Source: Phycisphaerales bacterium
Lineage (GTDB): Bacteria > Planctomycetota > Phycisphaerae > Phycisphaerales > UBA1924
Length of the DNA stretch: 47,927 bases
Direction of reading: 5' to 3'
Assembly (NCBI GenBank): GCA_022072615.1
Contig: JAJVHS010000025.1
Span: 1 to 47,927 of the forward strand
The notes below the pieces were generated by a model, which ran no database searches, was not told the DNA's origin, and saw only the letters and a list, made by a program, of their open reading frames with translations. Position numbers and translations under genes: made by a program. Every line of letters starts with the position of its first letter. Position 1 is the first letter of the stretch. Shown here one piece after another: positions 1-9,189 of the stretch.

Positions 1-1536
1 CTCGCCGTAGAGGTAGTTGTGGTTGCCGGGATCAACGGCGCAGAACCCGCCGTCGCCGCCGAAGGGAACGGTCGCGAGGTCCGACCCGGGGTCGAGCAGC
101 AGGCTGCCGTTGTCCTGCGTTCCGCCGTAAATGCGTCCGGTCGTGCCGTTGCCCGCCGCGCCGTAGAACTGCGTGGTCCGGTAGGTCTTGTCGAGCCGGG
201 CCCAGCCGTCGCCCGGGGCCGCGGCGTAGATGTCGTCGGTGCGGTAGGTCGCGCCGTCGGTGGTGATGTAGACGCGGCGGTTGGTTGTGCCGTTGAAGCC
301 CGGGTCCGCCACGGCGTACTGGATGTCCGGGTGTGGGTCGATGGTGTCGATGTACCCGCCGCTGATCTGGGTGATCGTGGCGCCGCCGTCGGTCGACCTC
401 ACCACGGCGCCGCCGCCGGTGACGAGCACGTTGGGGTTGGTCGGGTCGACCCACAGGAGGCCGCAGTACCAGGAATTCTGTGTCGATCCCGAGGTCGTCA
501 CGGCCGTGTAGTTATGGCCGCCGTCGGTCGACTTATAGATCTTTCCGTCGCCGCACGACCCGTAGACGATCGACGGGTTGGAGCGGGCGTACTCGACGCT
601 GATCCGCCAGCCGAAGTCGTTGCGGTAGTCGAGGCCCGTGGCGGTGTTCCAGGTGCCGCCGGTGGTGGACGACCACAGGGCGCGGTGGAACCACTCGCCG
701 GTCGAGAAGTTGTAATCGATGACGGTGGCGATGCACTGGGTGGGGTTGGAGGGGTTGAAGTTGACGTCGTAGCCGCCCTGGGCCCAGTAGGGGTTGATCC
801 ACGACGATCCGCCGTTGATGGTTCGATAGATGCCGCCGTAGCGTTTGCCGACCAGGACGATGTTGGGGTTGGTCGGGTGGACGGCGATCGAGACGACGTT
901 GTCCCACCCGGTGGTGGAAGAGAGGAACGTCCAGGTCGTGCCGCCGTCGATGGACTTGTACATGCCGATGCCGCCGATGGCGTCGCCGTTGAAGACGCCC
1001 TCGCCCGTTCCGGCGTACATGATGCTCGGATTGGAGGGCGCGATCGCCATGGCGCCGATGGCCAGGTTCTGCATGGAGTCGTTGACGGGGGCCCAGTTGT
1101 ACCCACCGTCGGCGCTGTACCAGATGCCGCCGGAGACGGCGCCCGCCCACATGCGATTGGTCTGCGTGGGGTGGATGACCAGCGACCTGGTGCGGCCGCC
1201 GATGTTCTGCGGGCCGCGCTCGCGCCAGCTGTAGCGCGTGATGCCGGCGTTGCGGGTGCCCCCGGCCCGATCGAGTGCCTGCTCGCGGACCATCATGTCG
1301 CGCTGCATCAGTGCCCGTGCGTACGACCCCGGGGCGATCCTGCCGTTCTCGTCGAGCCACGCGAGGCGTCGCCACTGGAAGGCCTTGTCGGGGTGGGAGG
1401 CCTTGGGGAGGGTCTCCTGCGCCGGGGGCGTCCGGTTGGCCGGCGCGGCCGGGGGAGTCCGGCAGGATGCGCCGAGTACGGCGGCCGCGGCCAGGAGCGA
1501 AAGTCCGAGAAGGGCGGTCGAACGCGTGGTGAACAT
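1..1536 (-). CDS. Exported Asp-box (sortilin/BNR-type) beta-propeller protein, C-terminus beyond window
   Basis: The gene runs off the left edge, so only the first 512 residues are visible. The N-terminus is a signal peptide (MFTTRSTALLGLSLLAAAAV) ending in LGASC, a weak lipobox, so a lipoprotein is possible. The mature part carries at least five Asp-box-like motifs: YSADGGYNW near residue 140, KSIDGGTTW near 195, RTINGGSSW near 240, KSTDGGHNY near 335 and RSTDGGATI near 380. Each is followed by a hydrophobic strand of the type SIAVHPTNPNIVLVG. This is the layout of VPS10/sortilin-like and BNR-repeat propellers, which in bacteria are often exported binding proteins or glycosidase relatives. 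No catalytic residues can be assigned in the visible part, so the substrate is unknown. The ATG at 1536 was chosen because the signal peptide starts there. Function beyond a secreted propeller is not claimed. Confidence 0.85.
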   Translation of the reverse strand, partial: MFTTRSTALLGLSLLAAAAVLGASCRTPPAAPANRTPPAQETLPKASHPDKAFQWRRLAWLDENGRIAPGSYARALMQRDMMVREQALDRAGGTRNAGITRYSWRERGPQNIGGRTRSLVIHPTQTNRMWAGAVSGGIWYSADGGYNWAPVNDSMQNLAIGAMAIAPSNPSIMYAGTGEGVFNGDAIGGIGMYKSIDGGTTWTFLSSTTGWDNVVSIAVHPTNPNIVLVGKRYGGIYRTINGGSSWINPYWAQGGYDVNFNPSNPTQCIATVIDYNFSTGEWFHRALWSSTTGGTWNTATGLDYRNDFGWRISVEYARSNPSIVYGSCGDGKIYKSTDGGHNYTAVTTSGSTQNSWYCGLLWVDPTNPNVLVTGGGAVVRSTDGGATITQISGGYIDTIDPHPDIQYAVADPGFNGTTNRRVYITTDGATYRTDDIYAAAPGDGWARLDKTYRTTQFYGAAGNGTTGRIYGGTQDNGSLLLDPGSDLATVPFGGDGGFCAVDPGNHNYLYGE

Positions 1537-1594
1537 GCGGGCTCGCTTTGGGGATGAAAACAAGCTCGGCCGTCACGGACGAGCGATGTCCGTC

Positions 1595-1622
1595 ATGCTA
1601 ACAGACAAGCCCGTGGACGCAA
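1595..1622 (-). promoter_or_regulatory. Possible sigma-70-type promoter for the Asp-box lipoprotein gene
   Basis: Read on the minus strand there is TTGCGT (1622-1617), a 16-bp spacer and TAGCAT (1600-1595), about 60 bp upstream of the ATG at 1536. It lies in the 135-bp gap behind the CAP-protein gene. The match is fair (each hexamer differs at two positions from consensus) and is not proven. Confidence 0.35.
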
Positions 1623-1671
1623 TGGCGATCACGGGCATTGCCGGCGGGCGGAGTGTCCGCAGGTGGACGGA

Positions 1672-4146
1672 TTACACGGCGGCGGTCAGGTTGTCCATGC
1701 GCCAGATGTCGCCCGGCTTCCAGTGGTAGCGGAGGATGACGCCGTGCTCGGAGGCGCCGACGAGGTTGATGGTGGCGGCGTCGGAGGTGGTGCCGCGGAT
1801 GGGTCCGGCGGGCGGGATGGCGCCCTCGATCTCATCGGAGAGCGTGGCGATGGCCCAGTCGGTCATGGTCGGGGCCCACCAGTAGACGCTGAGTTTCCCG
1901 TTGGTGTCGACGCCGGCGATGTTCATGGCGCCCCACGGGGTGACGAAGCTGCTGATGGTCTGGCCCAGGAGCTTGGGGCCGCTGAACATCGCGGTGAGGT
2001 TGCTGGTCTGCCACTCGCCGCCGGGCACCCACCAGGTGGCGAGCAGGTCTCCGGTCTGGTCGACGCCGGCGAGGTTGATCGCGCCCCAGGAGGTGAGGAA
2101 GGGGGTGAGGCCGCCCGACAGAGGGGGAGCGCCGGTGAGGGCGCTGAGGTTATCCTCGCGCCAGTTGGTCATGCCGGGGGCGAGCCAGACCGCCCGGATA
2201 TTGCCGTCGGCGTCGAGTCCCGCGATGTTGAGCGCATCCCAGGCGGTGACGAAGCTGACGAGTTCGCCGGTGAACTTCGGGGTCGCCTGGCCGTTGGGCT
2301 TGAGGTCCTTGAGCGTGACGTTGCGGTAGGTCCACTTGCCGAGGGTCTTCTGCGCGAGGTAGACGAGCGACCCGCCCGACGTGAGACCGGCGAGGTACAC
2401 GGTGCCGTCGGCCGAGGTGAACTGCGTGAGGCCCTTCTTGATGGGAGCGGACCCTGCGATGCGGCTGCTGAGGTTCAGGCCGGTCCAGGTGCCGGTCGCG
2501 CTGCGCTTGAAGACATACTCGCCCTTGGTCGACGCCACCGCCGCGTACGTGAGGCCGTCGCGGGCGTCGGTCCACGTGACGATGTTGCCGATGGCGGCCG
2601 CGCCGGGCATGGCCGAGCTGAGGTTCACGTACCGCCAGGTGCCGTCGGCGAGGCTCTCGATGACGATCGGGAGACCCTTCTCGTTGATGGCGGTCACGGT
2701 CAGCAGGTCGCCGGTGTTGGACGACGCGTTGATGACCGAGCCCGACTTGGCCTCGTCGGTGTGAGGCGTGCCGTCGTCGTTGTTCGAGCCGTCGCCGTCG
2801 GAGTCGTTGTCGTTGGAGCCGCTGCCGTCGCTGTCGCCACCGCCGGAGCCGTCTCCGCCCGAACCGCCGCCACCGGAACCATCACCGCCCGACCCGTCTC
2901 CACCGGTGCCATCGCCACCGGAACCATCACCGCCCGACCCGTCTCCGCCGGTGCCATCGCCGCCGGTCCCGTCACCGCCCGTACCGCCGCCACCGGAACC
3001 ATCGCCGCCGGAGCCGTCACCGCCCGTACCGCCACCACCGGAACCATCGCCGCCGGAGCCGTCACCGCCCGTGCCGCCGCCACCGGAACCATCGCCGCCG
3101 GTGCCGTCACCGCCCGTACCGCCGCCACCGGAACCATCGCCGCCCGTGCCGCCGCCACCGGAACCATCGCCGCCGGTGCCGTCACCACCGGTACCGTCGC
3201 CGCCACCGGGGTCTTCGGGGGGCGGGGCGAACTCGGAGCTCCTGGCGTCGACCTTGACGTTCTGCGAGGCGACGGTCAGCGCGACCGACTTGATCTCGCC
3301 GGTCTCGAAGTCGGTGAACAGCAGGGTGTAGGTGCCGGGGAGGACCACGATCTGGTAGTTGCCCGCGGCGTCGGTGAAGTACGTTCCCACGACGGCGTTG
3401 CCCGAATCGAGCACGTCGACGCGGATGTCGCTGAGGCCTTCGCCGGGGGTGTAGAAGCTGTCGCTGTCGGCATCGTCGTACACGACGCCCAGCACGAACA
3501 GGTCGGTGCTGAGGCCCTGGTAGCCGAACATCTGGGTGTGGTAGATGCCGTAGGGGTCGCCTTCGACGGTGGGGATGCCGGCGCCCGCGCCGAACTCGGT
3601 GTACTTGAAGCCGTCGTCGAAGTCATCGTGGAGGCTGAGGATGTTGAGCCGGTGCTCCAGCGACTCGAGCCACGCGGCGTGGAGGGAGTCGATGGTGAAG
3701 TATCCGGCGGCGATGTTCTCGCCCGCCGAATAGGAGTACCCCTGCGCGATGGCTCGGTCGGTGGGGTTGAGGCCGTCGAGGTTGATGTGGTCAAAGAAGC
3801 CGCGGTCGGCCATGTCCTGGCTGTGCAGCCGAGCGGCGACGGTGAGCGCTTCGTTGAGGGCGAGCGGCTCCTGCGGGCCGAGGCGGGCAAGCTGGCCCGG
3901 GGTGAGTCCTTCGGTGAGGTCGATGCCCAGTCGGGCGCTCTCGGCGGCGGGGTTGGCTCGGGCGCGGTTGACCAGTTCGAGCAGGTAGACCTCGTCGGCG
4001 GACCAGGCGAAGAGGAGGCGGCGGGCCTCGAGCTGTTCCAGACCGCACTGCTGGAAGACGGACGACGCCGAGCGTAGAGCTCGCCGGGCGCGGTCGGGCC
4101 GCGGGCGTTCGAAGGGGTCGCGGTGAGTATTCACATGCAAAGACAT
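1672..4146 (-). CDS. Secreted CAP/SCP-domain surface protein with Gly-rich linker and propeller-like repeats
   Basis: The protein has 824 residues. Near residue 40 is a planctomycete LEPR-type motif (LEQLEARRLLFA), the N-terminal mark of many large exported planctomycete proteins. It is followed by a CAP (SCP/PR-1) domain at about 50-200, seen in LVNRARANP, HSQDMADRGFFDH, GENIAAG and a WxxSxxHRxNIL-like stretch. Residues about 205-310 resemble an SdrD-B-type carboxypeptidase-regulatory fold (YDDADSDSFYTPGEG, TDAAGNYQIVVLPGTY). Residues about 312-470 are a flexible linker of GGDGSGG/GGDGTGG units ending in an acidic DNDSDGDG stretch. The C-terminal third has about six repeats of roughly 50 residues of the type W..xNLS...G...AGxDxxGxLxxyW, likely propeller blades. 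The start at 4146 (MSLHVNTH) is chosen because the reading frame further upstream is only the antisense of the MoxR gene. Role probably cell-surface or extracellular; no enzyme activity can be assigned. Confidence 0.88.
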   Translation of the reverse strand: MSLHVNTHRDPFERPRPDRARRALRSASSVFQQCGLEQLEARRLLFAWSADEVYLLELVNRARANPAAESARLGIDLTEGLTPGQLARLGPQEPLALNEALTVAARLHSQDMADRGFFDHINLDGLNPTDRAIAQGYSYSAGENIAAGYFTIDSLHAAWLESLEHRLNILSLHDDFDDGFKYTEFGAGAGIPTVEGDPYGIYHTQMFGYQGLSTDLFVLGVVYDDADSDSFYTPGEGLSDIRVDVLDSGNAVVGTYFTDAAGNYQIVVLPGTYTLLFTDFETGEIKSVALTVASQNVKVDARSSEFAPPPEDPGGGDGTGGDGTGGDGSGGGGTGGDGSGGGGTGGDGTGGDGSGGGGTGGDGSGGDGSGGGGTGGDGSGGDGSGGGGTGGDGTGGDGTGGDGSGGDGSGGDGTGGDGSGGDGSGGGGSGGDGSGGGDSDGSGSNDNDSDGDGSNNDDGTPHTDEAKSGSVINASSNTGDLLTVTAINEKGLPIVIESLADGTWRYVNLSSAMPGAAAIGNIVTWTDARDGLTYAAVASTKGEYVFKRSATGTWTGLNLSSRIAGSAPIKKGLTQFTSADGTVYLAGLTSGGSLVYLAQKTLGKWTYRNVTLKDLKPNGQATPKFTGELVSFVTAWDALNIAGLDADGNIRAVWLAPGMTNWREDNLSALTGAPPLSGGLTPFLTSWGAINLAGVDQTGDLLATWWVPGGEWQTSNLTAMFSGPKLLGQTISSFVTPWGAMNIAGVDTNGKLSVYWWAPTMTDWAIATLSDEIEGAIPPAGPIRGTTSDAATINLVGASEHGVILRYHWKPGDIWRMDNLTAAV
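2981..3115. repeat. 45-bp tandem repeat, three near-identical copies
   Basis: Units at 2981-3025, 3026-3070 and 3071-3115 differ by only a few bases, and a partial unit follows at 3116-3145. They lie inside the CAP-protein gene and encode the GGDGSGG linker. The 45-bp period keeps the frame, so copy-number change would lengthen or shorten the linker without breaking the protein. Confidence 0.85.
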
Positions 4147-4384
4147 CGGATTCGCGGGAGGATCCTGATGTGCGTGCCGGCGAACTCGGACGTTCGCGGG
4201 CCGGTACCCGGTCCGCGCAGGCGGCGTGCGGTGAGCGGTGGTCCCAGGCCGCGCGGGTGTCAGAGAAGGTGCGGCAGGAACGGTTGTTCGGGGCCGCGGG
4301 GGATGAGCCCAGCGCGGGATGGGCGTCCCCGCGGACGCCGGCAAGAGGAAGGCCCGAAAACCGCGGGACGCTACCATCGGGCCG

Positions 4385-5449
<1,065 letters not shown>

Positions 5450-5473
5450 GGAACGATCACGGAGAAGAAGAGC

Positions 5474-5608
5474 GGAACGCGGAGGTTGCGGAGGTCTCAG
5501 AGGAAAGAAGAAGGTGGTCAAGACACGTATTTGCGGCGGCCGCTTGAAAGTCCCTCTTCCGTTCTTCTTTGTGTTTTTCTCTCTGCGCCCCTGGTGACCT
5601 CTGCGTTC
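5474..5608. repeat. Imperfect inverted pair of GAACGCAGAGGT-type intergenic repeats
   Basis: The gap between the MoxR and deaminase genes holds two arms. The left arm (5474-5513) begins GAACGCGGAGGTTGCGGAGG and ends in an AAGAAGAAG tract. The right arm (5562-5608), read on the minus strand, begins GAACGCAGAGGTCACCAGGG and ends in an AAAGAAGAA tract. The arms are thus degenerate copies in opposite orientation. I recall AACGCAGAGG..GCAGAGG-like intergenic motifs from other environmental bacterial genomes, but cannot verify this here. It may be a non-autonomous repeat or a convergent RNA hairpin. Confidence 0.6.
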
Positions 5609-5626
5609 AAGTCTTCTTGAGAACCC

Positions 5627-6097
5627 ATGCACAGCGATGAACATTGGATGAAAGAGGCGATCGCGGCGGCGAGGCGTGGGATCGCGGCCGGGCAGTCGCC
5701 CTTTGGGGCGGTGATCGTGCGCGGCGATGAGCTGGTCGCGTCGTCGCACAATGTGGTGTGGTTGACCACGGACCCGACGGCGCACGCGGAGGTGACGTGC
5801 ATCCGCGAGGCGGCGAGGCGGCTGGGGGTCATCAAGCTCGGCGAGTGCCGGATGTACACGACGTGCGAGCCGTGCCCGATGTGCGCGTCGGCGATCCACT
5901 GGTCGGGGCTGGCGTCGGTGGCGTACGGCGCGACGATCGCGGACGCGGACCGGGCGGGCTTCAGCGAGCTGCACATGCCGTGCGAACGGCTGCTCGGGGA
6001 GGGGGGGAGCCCGGTGCGGGTGAGCCCGGGCCTGCTCGGCCGTGAGTGCTCGGCGCTGTTCGAGGAATGGAAGCGAGCTGGCGGGCGGGCGTATTAG
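5627..6097 (+). CDS. guaD: Guanine deaminase-like CDA-fold deaminase
   Basis: The protein has 156 residues and belongs to the cytidine/deoxycytidylate deaminase fold. Zinc ligands and catalytic acid are visible: H53 and E55 in the HAE motif of [14 protein letters not shown], and C83 and C86 in TTCEPCPMC. The spacing and the DPTAHAEVT stretch, together with the ending [10 protein letters not shown], are much closer to Bacillus-type guanine deaminase (guanine to xanthine plus ammonia) than to the tRNA adenosine deaminase TadA, which has a different flank after HAE. Substrate specificity is inferred from family resemblance only; another nucleobase or nucleoside is possible. The ATG at 5627 follows the inverted repeat directly and no strong ribosome binding site is evident. 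Confidence 0.8.
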   Translation: MHSDEHWMKEAIAAARRGIAAGQSPFGAVIVRGDELVASSHNVVWLTTDPTAHAEVTCIREAARRLGVIKLGECRMYTTCEPCPMCASAIHWSGLASVAYGATIADADRAGFSELHMPCERLLGEGGSPVRVSPGLLGRECSALFEEWKRAGGRAY

Positions 6098-6256
6098 AGG
6101 GCTCGATCAGCGGCCGCGCGATCAATCAGCGTGGTCGTGGTGGAGCGTGGCGACTGTTCAACATCCCGATCCTCGATACATGCGGGAGCGAACGACCGGG
6201 AGAACGTGTACGTTGACATCGCTGCCGCGGGCATGGGACCGGAGCGCGGCTGCGAC

Positions 6257-6694
6257 TCAACTCAGCTGGTCGAGGGCGTGCTCGACACGGCCCGAGCGGT
6301 CGATGGGCACGCGATACTTCTCTCCAGCCTTGCCGGGTAATGCGATGAGATAGCCCAAGAACTTCCGACACACGCCCTGTTCGTCATGCGGCCGCCAGAT
6401 CACCAGCCAGGCCGGTTTGCCACCATGGCGCTGTTGGTCGCGCATTGCGGCGGGCTCGCAAACGCCCTTCTTCAGGAGGTTGAAGCCGCCGTGCAGTCTT
6501 GCCAAAGGTTGCGTGGAGTGGCGTACGTAGATGACGAGCTTCTGCGTGGACTTCTTTCTGCTGGTGGCGAGCAGGTGTGCATACTCACATCTGCCCGGCG
6601 CTCGTTCTGCGACGAATCCATGTCGCTCAAGCTCCTCACACGCCTCCTGAAAGATATTCTCCGGCAGCGACCTGGTGTACCTCGGCTTATTCAT
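6257..6694 (-). CDS. Conserved-looking hypothetical protein of unknown function
   Basis: The protein has 145 residues and no family I recognise. The start at 6694 (MNKPRYTRSL) is set by a strong GGAGGA about 6 bp upstream; an alternative start 18 codons earlier would bury this site. No signal peptide or membrane segment is seen. The chain is basic, with a central strand-rich part (KLVIYVRHSTQ) and a tryptophan-rich segment (PAWLVIWRPHDEQ), which suggests a small alpha/beta fold. It stands alone between a plus-strand deaminase and a plus-strand PEP-CTERM gene. Its DNA is visibly less GC-rich than that of its neighbours, which may hint at transfer. The good ribosome binding site and coherent amino-acid composition are the evidence that it is real. 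Confidence 0.65.
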   Translation of the reverse strand: MNKPRYTRSLPENIFQEACEELERHGFVAERAPGRCEYAHLLATSRKKSTQKLVIYVRHSTQPLARLHGGFNLLKKGVCEPAAMRDQQRHGGKPAWLVIWRPHDEQGVCRKFLGYLIALPGKAGEKYRVPIDRSGRVEHALDQLS

Positions 6695-7155
6695 GGCGTC
6701 CTCCTGCAGTCTGATAAGCATACAAATGTCACAAGGAAGGTGTGACACCAGCTCGACAAGCCTGCCGAGGGGCGTGGTCTGGTCGCGAATGGGATGCCGG
6801 GTGATGTGAGAATCGTTCGTGATTGTGCGAATGGGCCGGCATTCGAAAGTACGCCGGAAGTTCAGGGAACTTTGCTCGTTGCCCGGCCTTGATCACCCCC
6901 AGTAGAGATAGGGATGTTGATGCTGCCGAGCCGGGTTTCCGCCAGAACGAGGGCGCCGTCCATGTTCTCTCGAAAACAACATGCCGGATGTGTGCGAGTG
7001 CCGAGACGGAATCCGGCTGCGGGACGGCAGAGGACACGGCGCACGCGGCGGTTCGTGCTCGTCTGTCGCAAGCGGTGGAAGGCGACGTGCGCGAGATCGA
7101 CACCGCGAGCGGGATCGGGTCCGGGACGTTGCGAACAACGGAAAGGGGTATTGAC
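6695..7155. other. Gene-free interval of 461 bp
   Basis: This stretch separates the start of the minus-strand hypothetical gene from the start of the PEP-CTERM gene, so promoters for both must lie here. Open frames crossing it have no coherent composition and no ribosome binding site. No clear promoter hexamer pair, tRNA or hairpin was recognised. Confidence 0.5.
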
Positions 7156-8289
7156 ATGTTCGCGGACAATGACAGCCTGACCAATCGCCGGCGGACGCTG
7201 CTTGCGATTCTGGCGGTCTGCGGGCTTCTTGGCGGACCGGCGTTCGGCGACGAGAAACTGAAGGTTACGACCTGGAGGTACAGGGGAACGTCCAAGAATA
7301 ACGTTGGCACCTGGAACTTGAATGTGTTCGCTGACGCCAACTGCGGCCACGGCACGGCCGGCCCGTTGTTTGGCGAGGACCACGGCACGTGGCTGATAGG
7401 AGACTCTGTCTCCCTGGTGACCCTGGGCCCGGTGGAGGCCAAGGTGCTTACCGATGCACGCGGAAAGGCGACCTCGCGGGTCGCGGTGACGGTGCCAAAG
7501 GTCGTCAACGATCACGTCTGGCCGTGGCACTACGAAACATCGGCCCGGAACAGAATCGACATCGAGTCCGAAGCTTCCAAGTGCTTCTTGGGCAAATCGA
7601 GGGGTCGGGCCGCGGCCAGGTCGTTCGCGACGCTGCCGGGTGGAGCGTTCGTGAAATCCGAGCTGGATGGACAACTGCTGGAAGGACGGGTCGGCTGCTC
7701 TGCGGATTGGAAATGGTTCGGGCTGCACGGCGGCTCGCTCAACGGAGGGGCGATCATGAACGATCCGATCGTTCTGACGCTGCACAACGAGTCGGACAAT
7801 CACAGTGTGGTGCGGTCGGAAACCCTGTTCCGGTTCGACGCGGTCGCCACGTTCGACGACGCCACCAGCGGATGGGGTATTGATGAAGCGGGCCTCACCA
7901 TCGCATCGGGCGCGAATCAATCAGGAGAATGGAAGAGCAAGGTGCTGATCAGCGGCGAGGCGGCCAGCCCGTGGCTGGTCAACCCCCTGGGAGCGTTCAG
8001 CGTCTCCCTGGAGGGAGGTGTGTTCCAGTCCACCGGATACTGGTCGAGCCTCTGGCAGCTCACGATCGAAGATGGGCGCGTGACGACCGCGTTCCTGCCG
8101 TTGGCGGATCTGCCCTTTGCCATCGACTACGTGATCCCGATCGAACTGCTGAACGACACGGATACCTACTCACAGTCGCTGTCGACCCAGTTCATGATCG
8201 ATGAGTTCCATGAGAATGTCCCCGGTCCGGGTGTCTGCGCGGTCGTGGGGATCGGGATGCTCGGGGCGGTGTTGCGCCGCCGCCGCTGA
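7156..8289 (+). CDS. PEP-CTERM-type exported protein
   Basis: The protein has 377 residues. It opens with a short basic region and a hydrophobic signal segment (RRRTLLAILAVCGLLGGPAF) and ends with VPGPGVCAVVGIGMLGAV followed by four arginines. This is the PEP-CTERM architecture: a short proline-containing motif, a membrane helix and a basic tail, which in known systems is cut by an exosortase so that the body is released to or anchored at the surface. The middle is rich in strands and in aromatic and Asn/Gly residues and matches no enzyme family I know. The ATG at 7156 follows GAAAGGGG at a suitable distance; the frame is open further upstream but without signal-peptide character. No exosortase gene lies in the window, as is usual for these dispersed substrates. 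Confidence 0.8.
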   Translation: MFADNDSLTNRRRTLLAILAVCGLLGGPAFGDEKLKVTTWRYRGTSKNNVGTWNLNVFADANCGHGTAGPLFGEDHGTWLIGDSVSLVTLGPVEAKVLTDARGKATSRVAVTVPKVVNDHVWPWHYETSARNRIDIESEASKCFLGKSRGRAAARSFATLPGGAFVKSELDGQLLEGRVGCSADWKWFGLHGGSLNGGAIMNDPIVLTLHNESDNHSVVRSETLFRFDAVATFDDATSGWGIDEAGLTIASGANQSGEWKSKVLISGEAASPWLVNPLGAFSVSLEGGVFQSTGYWSSLWQLTIEDGRVTTAFLPLADLPFAIDYVIPIELLNDTDTYSQSLSTQFMIDEFHENVPGPGVCAVVGIGMLGAVLRRRR

Positions 8290-8395
8290 TCCGTGTGCCA
8301 CGGGGTGTGCGTGAGTGAGCGCGGGAGCTTTGGCGGTCACTGGGCTGATACGGACAGGGTTCACCGAGGTCGGCACATCGCACGGAGCTGTTCAA

Positions 8396-8423
8396 GAAAA
8401 ACGCCCGGCCGAGGGGCCGGGCG
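8396..8423 (-). terminator. Rho-independent terminator downstream of the redoxin gene
   Basis: A perfect 9-bp stem (CGCCCGGCC at 8402-8410 with GGCCGGGCG at 8415-8423) is followed, on the minus strand, by GTTTTTCTTG. It lies about 60 bp beyond the stop of the redoxin gene that ends at 8485. Confidence 0.85.
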
Positions 8424-8484
8424 CTGGAACAACAACGGGATGTCAGGGGGCCCGGTCGCCCGGGCGCCTGATCAATGGGCCTGA

Positions 8485-9189
8485 TTAATACTTGACGCCG
8501 CAGCCGTAGGCCTTGGTCTCGGTGGTGGTCACCTTCTTGCCGGCGATGATCTCATCGAGTGCCTTGGAGACGTAGTTGGTCTTGCCGACCGCCTCGGGGC
8601 CGCCGTCGTCGATCGCGCCCTTGTACGCGAGGATGCCGTCCTTGTTGATGACGTAGAGCGCGGGGGTGTTGCGGGCGCCGTAGTTCTTGCCGACCTCGCC
8701 GCTCTCGTCGAGGAGCACGGGGAAGTCCAGGCTCCAGTCCTTCTTCGCCTTGGCGTTGCGCTCGACACCGGTGCCCTGCTTGCCGGGGGCGCCTGAGTTG
8801 ATGGCGAGCATCACGACGTTCTTGTCCTTGTAGTTCTTGGCGAGGTCCTGGAAGGTCTTGGCGTCGTAGTGCATCTTGACGACCGGGCAGTCGGGGTTGA
8901 ACCACTGGAGGACGACGATCTTGCCCTGCTTGGTGAGGTCGCTGAGCTTGTGGGCCTTGCCGTCGGTGTCCTTGAGCTCAAAGTCGGGGGCCATCGAGTT
9001 GATCGCGGCCGACGCGACCTTCTTCGAGTCCTTCTTGTCCTTCTTGTCGTCCTTGTGGTCCTTGTGTTCGTCTTTCTGCTTGGGCTGGTCCTGTTTTTCG
9101 GCCGGCTGTGCCTGGGCAACACCGGCGCCGGCGAAGGCCATGGCCATCGCGCCCACCGCGATCATCGAGAGAAGAGTCCGGGTCGTCAT
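8485..9189 (-). CDS. Exported redoxin (AhpC/TSA-thioredoxin fold) with one active-site Cys and a C-terminal Cys
   Basis: The protein has 234 residues. A signal peptide (MTTRTLLSMIAVGAMAMAFA, cut near AQAQP) is followed by a highly charged Lys/Asp/His spacer (residues about 31-57) and then a redoxin domain. The active site is WFNPDCPVVKMHY with Cys101; the classical second Cys of CxxC is replaced (CPVV). A further Cys sits in the terminal YGCGVKY (Cys231), an ending I recognise from exported thioredoxin-family proteins of this type. A resolving role for this second Cys is inference. The fold would act in the periplasm on thiols or peroxides. The ATG at 9189 has AGGAG 7 bp upstream. A good terminator follows the gene. 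The charged spacer may bind metal or simply be a linker. Confidence 0.88.
   Translation of the reverse strand: MTTRTLLSMIAVGAMAMAFAGAGVAQAQPAEKQDQPKQKDEHKDHKDDKKDKKDSKKVASAAINSMAPDFELKDTDGKAHKLSDLTKQGKIVVLQWFNPDCPVVKMHYDAKTFQDLAKNYKDKNVVMLAINSGAPGKQGTGVERNAKAKKDWSLDFPVLLDESGEVGKNYGARNTPALYVINKDGILAYKGAIDDGGPEAVGKTNYVSKALDEIIAGKKVTTTETKAYGCGVKY

Noticed and set aside
19-1557. Long plus-strand frame opposite the Asp-box lipoprotein
   Set aside because: No domain is visible and the composition is that of an antisense shadow. The minus-strand frame has a signal peptide and five Asp-box motifs.
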